From contig NZ_JACXXN010000007.1 of NCBI RefSeq assembly GCF_014904695.1, positions 124,001 through 188,000 of the forward strand: a DNA stretch of 64,000 bases, written 5' to 3'. Positions 1 to 8,895 of the stretch are shown in pieces. The notes under the pieces were generated by a model. It searched no databases, was not told the DNA's origin, and was given only the letters and a program-made list of their open reading frames with translations. The first letter of the stretch is position 1, and every line of letters begins with the position of its first letter. The DNA comes from Nostoc sp. MG11. GTDB lineage: Bacteria > Cyanobacteriota > Cyanobacteriia > Cyanobacteriales > Nostocaceae. A program made the position numbers and the translations under genes.

Positions 1-402
1 CATGCCCAAGCGTTAACCCTCTATCTATGCCACTGTAAGGAATGTCAGAAACAATCCTCTAGTGCTTTTGGAATGTCTCTTACCGTACCACGAGATGCTG
101 TTGTGGTTATTCAGGGAAAACCGAAAGCTTGGACTCGGACAACTGATAGCGGGCGTGAAGTAAATAACCTGTTCTGTGGCGACTGTGGAACGCGATTGTT
201 CCATGAAAGGACTTATAACCAAAATACTATCAATGTCAAAGCAGGAACATTAGATGATACAAGTTGGTTACGCCCAGTGGGTAACCTTTGGACAAGCAGT
301 GCTCAGTCATGGGTGATAATTTCAGATCAATTGCTTAACTATGACGGGCAACCAGAGGATATTCAGCCTTTATGGGAAAAATGGACACAACAGCATCTAT
401 AA
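1..402 (+). CDS. GFA-domain protein (glutathione-dependent formaldehyde-activating type), 5' truncated
   Basis: The frame is open from the first base, so the true start lies outside the window. The visible 133 residues begin with a CHCxxCQ zinc-site motif and carry a second CGDCG cysteine pair about 40 residues later. This is the cysteine layout of the GFA/CENP-V family, small zinc beta-folds named after glutathione-dependent formaldehyde-activating enzyme. Most bacterial members have no proven substrate, so the family is assigned rather than a reaction. Only the N-terminal few strands appear to be missing. No partner gene is visible, and about 360 bp of AT-rich DNA follows. Confidence 0.85.
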   Translation, partial: HAQALTLYLCHCKECQKQSSSAFGMSLTVPRDAVVVIQGKPKAWTRTTDSGREVNNLFCGDCGTRLFHERTYNQNTINVKAGTLDDTSWLRPVGNLWTSSAQSWVIISDQLLNYDGQPEDIQPLWEKWTQQHL

Positions 403-764
403 ACGCACAATTCTCTACATTAGACATCATACCCCTAATAGTTTAACTAACGCTCTCAGTTGGTAGTCTAACTCATGACTGTACCAAAGGAGAGAATGAA
501 AAAATTTTACTAGTAAAGTTCTTGAATGAACATATTAAATTATTTAAAAAAGTAATATTAAACTCAAATTATAAGTTTAGCTTGTATATCATATAGTTTT
601 CTATACTTGTCTGTAACTCATGTTAAAAAAGCTAACGTATTATCATATTTTTCAGTAAAATCTTATTGGATATATCTAATCATGTAACTTAAATTAAATA
701 GGATAATAAACTAAATTTCAGTTCATTCTCGAAAGTTTTAACAGTTATTTTGTACACAAGGTTG
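403..764. other. AT-rich intergenic region before cobO
   Basis: This stretch has no credible gene of normal length. It holds a strong Shine-Dalgarno (AAAGGAGAG, 486-494) in front of a five-codon reading frame (ATG at 496, encoding MKKFY, stop at 511-513), followed by long A/T runs. I looked for the conserved core elements of a cobalamin riboswitch because cobO follows, and did not find them. Confidence 0.5.
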
Positions 765-1451
765 ATGACAAAAGATACACCACAAGAGTTGAACCAAGAC
801 CAAGAGATTGGGCGCTTGATTGATGAGGTCATGTCTTCATCACTAACTGATCTAACTGATGAACAGTACCGCAAAAAGATGCAGCGGCGCAAAGAAGTCC
901 AGGATCGACGAATAGCACAAGCTGTGCCAGAAAAAGGGTTAATTATTGTAAATACTGGTAATGGTAAAGGTAAAACCACTGCGGCTTTGGGGATGGTGTT
1001 ACGATCGCTTGGTCATGGTTACAAAGTGGCGATCGTTCAATTCATCAAAGGTAGTTGGGAACCTTCAGAAAAAAGGGTTTTCAGTTATTGGGAAGATCAG
1101 TTGGAATTTCACGCGATGGGCGAAGGCTTCACCTGGGAAACTCAAGACCGCGATCGCGATCTCGATAAAGCTAGCGCCGCTTGGCAGAAATCATTAGAAT
1201 ATATTCGCAATCCAGATTTTCATCTAGTGTTGTTAGATGAAATCAATATCGCCCTCAAAATGGCTTATTTACAAGTTGAAGAAGTTTTAGCAGGTTTAGC
1301 GCAAAAACCAGATGATAAACACGTTATTCTAACAGGCAGAGGCGCACCGGCTGCTTTAATTGAACAAGCTGACTTAGTAACTGAAATGACCTTAGTTAAG
1401 CATCCTTTCCGCGATCAAGGCGTTAAAGCGCAACCAGGAATTGAGTATTAA
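765..1451 (+). CDS. cobO: Cob(I)alamin adenosyltransferase (CobO/BtuR/CobA type)
   Basis: This enzyme transfers the 5'-deoxyadenosyl group of ATP to reduced corrinoid cobalt, a late step in adenosylcobalamin synthesis or salvage, in the cytoplasm. The protein (228 residues) shows the family's P-loop GNGKGKTTAALG, the VQFIKG segment, the LLDEIN Walker B-like motif and the C-terminal LVTEMTLVKHPF signature. I start at ATG 765, which has AAGG four bases upstream. An in-frame TTG at 750 would add five residues and looks less likely. The roughly 60-residue charged N-terminal extension before the P-loop is commonly seen in cyanobacterial copies. The gene is monocistronic and faces a minus-strand gene, with a long hairpin between the two. 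Confidence 0.95.
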   Translation: MTKDTPQELNQDQEIGRLIDEVMSSSLTDLTDEQYRKKMQRRKEVQDRRIAQAVPEKGLIIVNTGNGKGKTTAALGMVLRSLGHGYKVAIVQFIKGSWEPSEKRVFSYWEDQLEFHAMGEGFTWETQDRDRDLDKASAAWQKSLEYIRNPDFHLVLLDEINIALKMAYLQVEEVLAGLAQKPDDKHVILTGRGAPAALIEQADLVTEMTLVKHPFRDQGVKAQPGIEY

Positions 1452-1498
1452 TTTGTTAGGTATTTCAATTACACATCAACTCATCAGGGCCGTTCTTT

Positions 1499-1541
1499 GT
1501 CATTAGTCATTTGTATTTATAAAGGACAAATGACTAATGAC
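1499..1541. repeat. Perfect 16-bp inverted repeat made of GTCATTAG-type heptads
   Basis: GTCATTAGTCATTTGT (1499-1514) is followed by an 11-base loop and its exact reverse complement (1526-1541). The arms are built from the TCATTAG/TCATTTG heptads that recur elsewhere in the window. It lies between convergent genes and could fold in both transcripts, but no T-tract follows, so terminator function is only possible. Confidence 0.85.
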
Positions 1542-1556
1542 CAATGACGGTATTCA

Positions 1557-2465
1557 TCATTTGACAAACTTACTGTAAGAACTTGCTGAAGATTGATTGC
1601 ACATCTGCAATATCCGTCTGTCGTTGGCGCTAATACGATTTAACTGATGATAATCTTGCAGTGCTACCGAGTAGGCGTAGCTAGTTGACTCATCGTCAGC
1701 AACCCTAGGTAGTCTATTGGTTGTAGCTACCTGACTCGAACTGGCTTCATCTGGTGAACCCTTCACCGTCATCGCCAACTCTCCTGAGCGATCAAGTGTA
1801 CCCTGGAAACAACTAAACTCTGATTGAGGCATATATAATGCACCTCTGACTCTGCCTTGTTGCTTCTGAAATATAATGTATCCTTGTCCAAGCTGGTTTG
1901 GTTTTGGGGATTGACCATAAAGATAAATCCCATTTTTAGCGGGAAAGTTTGCTCTCGGTAGAATTCCTGCTTCTTTTACAGATGCTTTGGGTTCTGGAAC
2001 CAGCGCTACGGTTTGGTTCTTTCTCGATAAGCTTGCAGAAGCAATATATTTAGACCGCTGTTGAGAGCGTCTAGATACTTTGCTGCGAACGGGAGTCGAT
2101 TTTGCAAGTTTTCTTTGCTCAAACTCTGAATCCCTAAATCTAGAAGCCGTCTTGCGTTGACTTCTTTGCTCTCGAACTTCTCTTAGCCGCGATAACAGAG
2201 GAGTTTCGGAGCTTTTCTGAATTCGAGCAGATGAAACTTGAGAATCTGTAACTAGTATGGATGCTTTTTCTATTTGGCTACTCAGCACTGGTTGAGTCTG
2301 CTTAGCCACAAAGCCGAGGGTGAGAAGTAAGCCCACAAGGGGAATTCCCAACTTAAGAGGGGGTAAGAACTGACGAATGTTGTTAAGCACCCTACTTCTC
2401 CTGTTAAAAAAATAACCAAGTTCTCTAGAACTTATTTGAACCGTAACTAAGTCTTGACCGTTCAA
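1557..2465 (-). CDS. Cyanobacterial protein of unknown function with one membrane anchor
   Basis: I do not recognise a named family for this 302-residue protein. Near residues 35-55 is a hydrophobic segment (LGIPLVGLLLTLGF), which predicts a single-pass inner-membrane protein. It is followed by a long Arg/Lys/Ser/Gln-rich, probably disordered linker (about 60-165). A folded C-terminal domain then contains the sequences GIYLYGQSPKPNQLG and EFSCFQGTLD, which resemble conserved cyanobacterial proteins of unknown function. The start is TTG at 2465 with GGAG two bases upstream, closer than usual, and no in-frame ATG is available upstream of the membrane segment, so the N-terminus is uncertain. It is convergent with cobO. 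Confidence 0.75.
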   Translation of the reverse strand: MNGQDLVTVQISSRELGYFFNRRSRVLNNIRQFLPPLKLGIPLVGLLLTLGFVAKQTQPVLSSQIEKASILVTDSQVSSARIQKSSETPLLSRLREVREQRSQRKTASRFRDSEFEQRKLAKSTPVRSKVSRRSQQRSKYIASASLSRKNQTVALVPEPKASVKEAGILPRANFPAKNGIYLYGQSPKPNQLGQGYIIFQKQQGRVRGALYMPQSEFSCFQGTLDRSGELAMTVKGSPDEASSSQVATTNRLPRVADDESTSYAYSVALQDYHQLNRISANDRRILQMCNQSSASSYSKFVK

Positions 2466-2720
2466 GGCTCCGTCAATGGTTTGATTTCTATTGTCCGAAA
2501 AACAAAAATGTCGAAAGATAAAGTTTTTCTATAACTTAGGTCTAGAATCTTAATCTACCATTGGTTAGATTTTTCAAGCTTCCTCCAATGGATTCACCCG
2601 TTTGGGTGAGTTTAATCACAAATTAAATACTCCAAGGAGTATCTTATATTTTTTTTGGGGATTTTTAAGTTAGAAACACTACATTCCAGGTAATTGATTG
2701 CGATCGCTCATAACTTAATA
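2466..2720. other. Intergenic region with small hairpins
   Basis: No gene is seen here. There are two short inverted repeats, CACCCGTTTGGGTG near 2598-2611 and ACTCCAAGGAGT near 2628-2640, then a T-rich run and a GCGATCGC site near 2700. These lie downstream of the sigma-factor terminator and upstream of the minus-strand gene ending at 1557, so they could belong to its leader. Confidence 0.5.
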
Positions 2721-2750
2721 CAAAAAATCGCCTCCTGAATTCAGGAGGCG
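2721..2750 (-). terminator. Rho-independent terminator of the sigma-factor gene
   Basis: Bases 2729-2750 form a perfect 22-bp palindrome (CGCCTCCTGAA and its complement). On the minus strand it is followed at once by ATTTTTTG. It lies about 230 bases beyond the sigma-factor stop codon, in the right orientation. Confidence 0.85.
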
Positions 2751-2980
2751 CATGTTAATGAACTAAAGAATTTCCAAAAGATAATTATCCAGTCTTGTAG
2801 GGAGAAGTTTGAGATGAGAAAATCCCGGCTCAGAACTTTGAATCATCCTGTCCGCCTTTGATTACGGGCGAGTAAACGGCCACCCCACAATAAATAGTTG
2901 GATATTTTTTATCTGGAAGTTACTAAAGAAAAGCTCAAGGGTCGAAAGCCAACCCTTAAAATTATCGGAAGCGATCGCTT

Positions 2981-3964
2981 TTAGCTAGCAACGTATTCTT
3001 TGACATTAGCGCGACGGCGACGCAGATGAGCAAGAGCTTGATGTTCTAATTGGCGGACACGCTCACGGCTGAGACTTAACCGCTCACCAACTTTCGCTAA
3101 AGACAATTCGTTACCATCCTCTAAACCAAAGCGCAGAGCTAAAACTTCTCGCTGTTGGGGGGTTAGTTCTGCTAGTAGGTTGTTCAAATCTTGGCGTAAG
3201 AATTCCTGGTTGGTGTAATACTCTGGTGATGGGCCGTCATCTTCCAGCATTTCTTGCAACTCGGTATCTTGGTTATCGCCAACTTTAACGTCTAAAGAAA
3301 CTGGTTGACGCGCCATATTCAAGTATTCGCGGATCTGGGCTGGTTCTAATTCCAGTTCTTTGGCAATTTCCGCCGGAGTGGGCGATCGCCCCAAAGTTTG
3401 CGCCAGTTCTCGCTGTACTTTTTTGATTTTGTTCAGTTTTTCGGTAATGTGAATAGGTAGGCGGATAGTACGACCTTGCTGAGCGATCGCGCGGGTAATT
3501 GCTTGGCGAATCCACCAATAAGCATAAGTTGAGAACTTGTAACCCCTTGTGGGATCAAACTTCTCCACGCCCCGCTCTAATCCTAGAGTTCCTTCTTGGA
3601 TCAAATCCAGAAACTCCATGTTCCGCTTTTGGTACTTCTTGGCAATAGCAACCACTAAGCGCAAGTTCGCTTCGATCATTTTTTGCTTTGCCCGCTTTCC
3701 CTGCGCTACCGTTTGTTTGACATCGGTTTCGGTTTGGTGAACATTGTCAGCCCATTCTGACATACTTGGTTCACGGTGCAGTTTCTTCGCCAAAGCCTCT
3801 TTGGCGTCGATTAGCGTCATCATTTGTTGCACCTGCTTCCCATACACAATCTCTTGTTCACGGGTGAGCAGTGGTACACGACCAATTTCCCGCAGATAGG
3901 TTCTCACCATATCAGCTGTAAATTTGGTGTTTAGGTTTTCCGTTTGGGTGTTAACAGTAGGCAT
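2981..3964 (-). CDS. Group 2 sigma-70 factor (SigB/SigD-like)
   Basis: This is a 327-residue alternative RNA polymerase sigma factor. Region 1.2 (from about residue 18, TYLREIGRVPLLT), region 2 with EANLRLVVAIAKKY and the -10-binding segment YKFSTYAYWWIRQAI, region 3, and region 4 with the helix-turn-helix LSRERVRQLE are all intact. The long region 1.1 of the primary sigma is absent, which places it in the non-essential group 2 typical of cyanobacteria. These factors redirect transcription under carbon, nitrogen, dark or stress conditions. I cannot tell SigB from SigD or SigE by eye, so no symbol is given. The start is ATG 3964, with GAGG about ten bases upstream. It is monocistronic, with a long upstream region and its own terminator. 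Confidence 0.95.
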   Translation of the reverse strand: MPTVNTQTENLNTKFTADMVRTYLREIGRVPLLTREQEIVYGKQVQQMMTLIDAKEALAKKLHREPSMSEWADNVHQTETDVKQTVAQGKRAKQKMIEANLRLVVAIAKKYQKRNMEFLDLIQEGTLGLERGVEKFDPTRGYKFSTYAYWWIRQAITRAIAQQGRTIRLPIHITEKLNKIKKVQRELAQTLGRSPTPAEIAKELELEPAQIREYLNMARQPVSLDVKVGDNQDTELQEMLEDDGPSPEYYTNQEFLRQDLNNLLAELTPQQREVLALRFGLEDGNELSLAKVGERLSLSRERVRQLEHQALAHLRRRRANVKEYVAS

Positions 3965-4579
3965 TGGTGCGTTGTCCTCTACTCCGTAAACACAATGAAT
4001 ATTTTCTTACTAAGGTTTTCTTGCTAAGTGGATTGGGAAAGGTAGTACTTATATCACGGAACATAGGGAGCTACCAAAAGCAATCAGTTAATACAGCCGT
4101 TGTCGAGACGGTATGCCCCTGCGATAGGTTCCCCCTACCTTCCCTAAATTTTTTAGTTTTTTAGAAGCACGGTGGGTTGTTTTTTGAGAATTCTTCACTT
4201 GGACAGTCACTAGCGGCGACTGAGAAATACGAAGTCAGTATGAGTTCTACTTAACTTAATATTACGACAAATCAGGAGAATAGTAAAGTAGCTTAAATAA
4301 AGCTTTTAATTATATCCGAAATTGTGCGGTTGCCAAAAAATTAAAATTCCTTGAGTAGGCTTGTATATCTATAGTGACGCCAAAAACCCCTCTTCTGTTG
4401 CCAGTAATTAGCCGGATAACCGAACTTTATTGGCTGTGCTAATGGGGGGATGTTACGAATTTGTCAATTGTCATTAGTCATTGGTCAATCGTCAATTAGT
4501 CATTAGTCATTAGCACATCGGTTCTGACGTAGATGTGTCAGATGCTTCCCACAGCCTAGAACAAAAGACAAATGACTAT
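3965..4579. other. Long leader/intergenic region of the sigma gene with heptad repeats
   Basis: No protein gene is supported here. The half nearest the sigma gene probably holds its promoter and untranslated leader (transcribed leftwards). A small dyad CAGTC-N9-GACTG lies near 4204-4222. The part near herA contains GTCATTAG-type heptad repeats (listed separately). A 66-codon plus-strand frame starting at 3964 has no ribosome site and atypical composition, and I reject it. Confidence 0.5.
4463..4512. repeat. Short tandem heptad repeat (TCATTAG/TCATTGG family)
   Basis: Imperfect tandem copies of GTCAATT, GTCATTA, GTCATTG and GTCAATC form a run of about 50 bases. Such short tandemly repeated repetitive sequences are typical of Nostoc and Anabaena genomes. 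The same units recur near 1499-1541, 6320-6346, 8911-8930 and 61942-61980. Confidence 0.8.
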
Positions 4580-6310
4580 TTAAAAACCAAGATCAGCTTT
4601 AGCTAGTTCCGCAGCAGCAAATACTTCTGTGTCAGTCTTTTCTTCCCAGGCTGTATCACCAATTTCGGCATAGAAGGTTGCATCGTAAGGACGCGTACGT
4701 ACTACTACTGGCATGGGAACAGCGTGACCCAAAATTAAGGCTTGTTGCTTAGAGTCTAACTTTGCTAACACCGATCGCAGAGCGCCACCACCAGACACAC
4801 CTGTAAAAATCGCTTCAATGTCTTTTTCATCATTGAGCAAAGCGGTGATGCGAGTACCAATCTGGGACATAACTTCATTATCTATCCCCGATGGGCGTTG
4901 ATCAACCACTAATAGCGTTACGAAATATTTCCGCAGTTCGCGGGCGATAGTACCAAAGATGGTGCTTTGTACTATTGCTGGGTCAAGGAAACGGTGCGCC
5001 TCCTCAATAGTAATCATTAGTGGTGTTGGGCGATCGCAGGGATTTTTGCTTTGCAGGAACTTATCTGCCTTCTTGACGTAATGCTCATGAATCCGTCGGG
5101 TGATCATATTAGTCACCAACATATAAGAGAGCATATTAGACTGGGAACCGAATTCTACCACAACATTCTTCCCAGCTTCCAGAGATTGGACAATTTTACT
5201 AATATAATTTTGGGGGCAAACCGCACGCATGTACTTCAAGCTGTCCATGCGTAAGAGTTTGCGCTGCAATGCCATAATCGAGCCTTTGTGTCCTCGCTTC
5301 TCGTCACAGAACATCTCGATTTCTTCATTAGTCATGTTTAGCAACTGGACAATCCAAGACTTGCCAAACTCGCTATACAAAATATTAGCGTTATCCAGGG
5401 CTGCATCTGAAAGTCCTAAATCTCGACTACATAACTTAATATCTTCAACTTCAATTTGCTCGTAGCTAAGATAGAGTTCTTGAGCATCGCGCACACCCCG
5501 ACGCTTTGTTGATTCCGGGTCGAGGGTGTAGACTTCGACTTTACCAGGAAACAGTTGCTTTAAACCTTTAACAGTATTAACGTTCTTACCTTCTGCGACT
5601 GCTTCCCAGCCATACTCGGAATGCATATCGAAAATCAAGTTCACCGCTGCACTTTTGCGGATGACGCCAGCTAAAAGCAAGCGTGTCAAAAAGGATTTGC
5701 CAGTACCAGATTTACCAAAAACCCCATTACTACGTTCAACAAAGCGGTTTAAATCGATGCATACCGGTACATCCATATCCAAAGGTTTACCGATGGAAAA
5801 GTTGCGCCTTTGGGGGTCATCTTCCCAACCAAATACTCGACGAAAATCCTCTTCACTAGCTTCATAAACTTGGCTGAAGTGACTCGGAATAGTTTTGACA
5901 GGCAACAATTCCATCGTAGTACTGGTTTGTGGCACAAATGAAGCCAATCCCGTTGTTGATGGGACGAAGGGATTTGCAGATTTGCCATTTGTGGGTGAGA
6001 AAGATTCTTCAGCTTCGGGAGTAAACATCAACATCGGCGCGAGGTTGATTGTACCGTAAGTACCACTCCCGGCTAAAACGTCTCGTAAAAAAGTGTCTTC
6101 CCAACTGGGGGGATTAGCAATAATTCGGGCATTAGCAGCTCCCAGTGCCACATCTGTCAGCATACAAAAAAAACGCGATCGCATCCCTTGTACAACCAAA
6201 AATTTACCCACCCGCATATCTTCAACAGAAATATCAGGGTGTAATCGTACTTCTAACCCTCCTGTCAGAGAACCTTGTGTTACCGAACCTAATGGCTGTC
6301 CCGAATTCAT
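4580..6310 (-). CDS. HerA/FtsK-superfamily ATPase (DUF87)
   Basis: This 576-residue protein has the layout of HerA, a hexameric DNA-translocating ATPase. The N-terminal 70 or so residues look like a HAS-barrel (LEVRLHPDISVEDMRVGKF). Walker A FGKSGTGKS lies near residues 198-206, and the Walker B segment LMITIEEAHRF near 431-441. The LLVVDQRPSGID segment that follows is typical of the family and carries a glutamine in the sensor position. HerA usually works with the nuclease NurA in DNA-end resection, and no NurA-like gene is adjacent here. The ATG at 6310 is preceded within about ten bases by heptad repeats and has no clear ribosome site. Its identity as a HerA-like ATPase is firm; its cellular role is not. 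Confidence 0.9.
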   Translation of the reverse strand: MNSGQPLGSVTQGSLTGGLEVRLHPDISVEDMRVGKFLVVQGMRSRFFCMLTDVALGAANARIIANPPSWEDTFLRDVLAGSGTYGTINLAPMLMFTPEAEESFSPTNGKSANPFVPSTTGLASFVPQTSTTMELLPVKTIPSHFSQVYEASEEDFRRVFGWEDDPQRRNFSIGKPLDMDVPVCIDLNRFVERSNGVFGKSGTGKSFLTRLLLAGVIRKSAAVNLIFDMHSEYGWEAVAEGKNVNTVKGLKQLFPGKVEVYTLDPESTKRRGVRDAQELYLSYEQIEVEDIKLCSRDLGLSDAALDNANILYSEFGKSWIVQLLNMTNEEIEMFCDEKRGHKGSIMALQRKLLRMDSLKYMRAVCPQNYISKIVQSLEAGKNVVVEFGSQSNMLSYMLVTNMITRRIHEHYVKKADKFLQSKNPCDRPTPLMITIEEAHRFLDPAIVQSTIFGTIARELRKYFVTLLVVDQRPSGIDNEVMSQIGTRITALLNDEKDIEAIFTGVSGGGALRSVLAKLDSKQQALILGHAVPMPVVVRTRPYDATFYAEIGDTAWEEKTDTEVFAAAELAKADLGF

Positions 6311-6319
6311 TTTGGTAAT

Positions 6320-6346
6320 TTGTCATTTGTCATTGGTCATTTGTCA
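6320..6346. repeat. Heptad repeat directly upstream of the herA-like start
   Basis: Tandem TTGTCAT/TTGTCAT/TGGTCAT/TTGTCAA units sit from 10 to 36 bases upstream of the ATG at 6310. They occupy the space where a ribosome-binding site and leader would be expected. Confidence 0.75.
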
Positions 6347-6412
6347 AGAGTCGAAAGTCAAGAGTTAGTATTTATTGCCCATTCCCCTTCCCCCTCTTCC
6401 CTTGCTCATTAC

Positions 6413-7207
6413 CTAGTCAATCTGAATCGAAGTCGGCGCACTCCCTGATGGTGGGGTAGTCATGATTAAGGGTTTGCGGAATTGGGCATAAAGGCGATCG
6501 CGCCAGGCGAAGAATGGTTCATAATCAGGATTCTCTGCAAATATTGGCACTCCTTTACCTCTGATAGATGCTGGTAAATCTAGGTAAGGGCCGCTGGGGA
6601 ACTTCAATAATATCGATAAACCTGCTACAGTCAAGTCAGCTAAAGTAGGTTCATCTCCTGTTAAATAAGGACTATCTGCTAGCAGTAACGTCAGTGCGTC
6701 TAAGTCTTGCTTCAAATCCGCGATCGCTGATTTGATTACATCTGGGCTATAACCTACTCCAAAACCCAAAACTGTCAGTAAATCACTGGGAACTCCTTCA
6801 ACCAGACTTTTGAGTACATCTGGTACAGAGGTGGGTAATAAAGACTTACGGAAATTTTGATCTTGGCTAATAGCAGAAAATAGGGCTTTGCGACCTTTGA
6901 GTCCTATCGATTCATCCGCCCATTCTTCGAGCAATAAGGTTACACCTCGTTTTTTAGGGTCTTGCGGTAACAGTGGGCGCTCAGGATATTGTAAGTCTAA
7001 GTACTTGGCGATCGCTGTTGAGTCAGCAATATATTTATTCCTGTCCTTCAACACTGGCACTTGTCTTTGACCAGTCAATCGGAACAGTTCTACCTGTCCA
7101 ATTCCAGGCGTCACCTCAATTTTGCGGTAATCTAGTCCTTTATAATCTAAAATCAAGCGTACTTTTTCTGAGTATTGAGATAGTTCCCATTGGTATAATT
7201 CCAGCAT
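6413..7207 (-). CDS. Glutathione S-transferase family protein
   Basis: This 264-residue cytosolic protein begins with the thioredoxin-fold GST domain. LYQWELSQYSEKVRLILD supplies the N-terminal strand and helix with a candidate catalytic Ser/Tyr region. QVPVLKDRNKYIADSTAIAKYLD has the cis-proline (VPVL) and the glutathione gamma-glutamyl-binding Asp-Ser. The all-helical C-terminal domain follows (DSPYLTGDEPTLADLTVAGL, a typical capping motif). Such proteins conjugate or reduce with glutathione in detoxification or stress, but the substrate cannot be inferred. It lies about 100 bp upstream of the HerA-like gene on the same strand, with nothing to link them functionally. Confidence 0.88.
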   Translation of the reverse strand: MLELYQWELSQYSEKVRLILDYKGLDYRKIEVTPGIGQVELFRLTGQRQVPVLKDRNKYIADSTAIAKYLDLQYPERPLLPQDPKKRGVTLLLEEWADESIGLKGRKALFSAISQDQNFRKSLLPTSVPDVLKSLVEGVPSDLLTVLGFGVGYSPDVIKSAIADLKQDLDALTLLLADSPYLTGDEPTLADLTVAGLSILLKFPSGPYLDLPASIRGKGVPIFAENPDYEPFFAWRDRLYAQFRKPLIMTTPPSGSAPTSIQID

Positions 7208-7943
7208 ATTGTATACCTTGTAACTCGTTATTTTATTGACTTTATAATTCTACATAATTCTATCTTCAGTTAAGGTGATTTTCATTGGTCTGAATAGCTC
7301 AATTTCCCATTTGAGCAACATTAGAACTAAATTTTTGCTTGAGTTGTGACCAATTACTGATTTACAAAAATCCTATTTTCTGATTTAGCAAAACATCAAA
7401 TAATTAAATGATTTAATTCAGTATACATAAATAAATCTAACCTCGGATTCTTGAACTTCTTTAGTAGTTATTTTATGTTGCTAGTCTACTTAAGACATTA
7501 GGTATTTAATTTTTTGTTTTACTTAGGCAATTGAGGAGTAGCCTCAGCATATAGCCTTTTATATAAGGAATTTAAGCTTTCAAAGTTAATTATAATTACG
7601 TGTTTTTTTGTATATTAAATAACCTTTGGCTGGATAGCTTTTCTGAAAATATTGTAAATTCTGACTTTTATAGATGTAAGAATTTTGCACTTTCTGAAAA
7701 TTTGCATTCCGCTTAGTGAGGCTTGGGAACTATTCATTAGTGCGATCGCTCAATAAGCGAAGGGAGAAAATCTGTTTTATTAAATGACACATATCAGCAT
7801 GAGCCGATTTTGATGTTAAGTTTTTCCAACACCAACTATTTTTATAAAAAAAATTTACTTCCCTCTAAGGTTAGATTTTATGCATAGCAAAATGTTATAA
7901 ATCTTTATGTAACCTGTGGACAAATTAAAGACAAACAAAATTT
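7208..7943. other. AT-rich intergenic region between divergent GST and fasciclin genes
   Basis: About 740 bases of very AT-rich sequence with no credible gene. It must hold the promoters of both flanking divergent genes. One GCGATCGC-type site lies near 7742. No clear operator or RNA element was recognised. Confidence 0.5.
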
Positions 7944-8798
7944 ATGAAGGCAAATTACAGCAAATTACTGACTACTTTGGCAGGCATAGCCGGATTAACT
8001 AGTGCCAGTCTTCTTCTTACTTTACCATCTGGAGCAAAAGAGGCACTAAATCCTCAACCCAGTGTTTTCAACGAGACTCCCTATAACCGTGGGCAAAACT
8101 TACAAGCAAATGCTCAATACACACCCGGTGAAGCTCCTTCAGAAATAGAAAAGGATAATGCCAAACCCAAGAAAAAGAAACAAGTGGCGCAAAGCGGGGG
8201 TGTGCTAAATCCTAGACCAAGTATTTTCGATGAGCCTCCCTATAGACGTAGCACCACTACCACGCCTAGTGAACCTGCACCCCTAACCCCACCTACTACC
8301 CCCGGAGCAACACCCACCACACCACCAGCAGGAGTCCCACCCACGACAACTCCGTCAGCCCCAGGGACGAGTAATACTCAAGGCAAAAATTTGTTAGCAT
8401 TGGCAGAGTCGAATAGTTCCTTTACAACCTTAACCAAAGCTTTAAAAGCAGCTGGATTGACAGAAGCTTTGCAAGGCAAAGATAACTTAACTATCTTCGC
8501 ACCTACTGACACCGCCTTTTCCAAATTGCCCCAAGATGCTGTGCGAGATTTGTTGAAGCCAGAGAACAAAGAAGTATTGCTAAAACTCTTAACTTACCAT
8601 GTGGTACCTGGTAGAGTACTATCCACCGATTTAAAATCTGGTGAAGTCAAAAGCCTTGAAGGTGGCGCAATCAACGTCAAGGTTGATCCTGCTGTTGGTG
8701 TAACTGTCAATGATGCTAGAGTAACTCAAGCAGATATCACGGGTAGTAACGGCGTGATCCATGCAATTGATCAGGTGATTCTGCCTCCTGACTTGTAG
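7944..8798 (+). CDS. Secreted fasciclin (FAS1) domain protein with duplicated linker motif
   Basis: This 284-residue protein has an N-terminal signal peptide (basic start, hydrophobic core LTTLAGIAGLTSASLLLTLP). A low-complexity Pro/Thr linker spans about residues 100-145. A single C-terminal FAS1 domain (about 147-284) carries the hallmark H1 motif NLTIFAPTDTAFSKLP and H2 motif LLTYHVVPGRVLS and ends with the conserved GVIHAIDQVILP. FAS1 domains mediate adhesion or complex assembly in the envelope. The linker contains the same 14-residue motif twice, LNPQPSVFNETPYN near residue 36 and LNPRPSIFDEPPYR near residue 90. It is followed by its own terminator and is monocistronic. CupS is also a FAS1-fold protein, but it lacks this secreted layout. 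Confidence 0.93.
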   Translation: MKANYSKLLTTLAGIAGLTSASLLLTLPSGAKEALNPQPSVFNETPYNRGQNLQANAQYTPGEAPSEIEKDNAKPKKKKQVAQSGGVLNPRPSIFDEPPYRRSTTTTPSEPAPLTPPTTPGATPTTPPAGVPPTTTPSAPGTSNTQGKNLLALAESNSSFTTLTKALKAAGLTEALQGKDNLTIFAPTDTAFSKLPQDAVRDLLKPENKEVLLKLLTYHVVPGRVLSTDLKSGEVKSLEGGAINVKVDPAVGVTVNDARVTQADITGSNGVIHAIDQVILPPDL

Positions 8799-8857
8799 TT
8801 GATACACAGGTAAAACTCATAACACAACCAAGTTAAGATTAAGTGTTTGTAAGAAAT

Positions 8858-8895
8858 AACCCCGTTGAGATTTTGATTTGAGACGGGGTTTTTTT
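8858..8895 (+). terminator. Rho-independent terminator of the fasciclin gene
   Basis: AACCCCGT (8858-8865) pairs with ACGGGGTT (8883-8890) across a 17-base loop, and a run of T follows. It is 60 bases past the stop codon. Confidence 0.93.

Noticed and set aside
403-764. Cobalamin riboswitch upstream of cobO
   Set aside because: The conserved B12-box and core elements were not found in this AT-rich leader.
3964-4164. 66-codon plus-strand frame upstream of sigma gene
   Set aside because: It has no ribosome site and unlikely composition, and overlaps the sigma leader.
7944-8798. CupS of the CO2-uptake complex
   Set aside because: It shares only the FAS1 fold; the signal peptide and long linker do not fit, and it is far from cupA.
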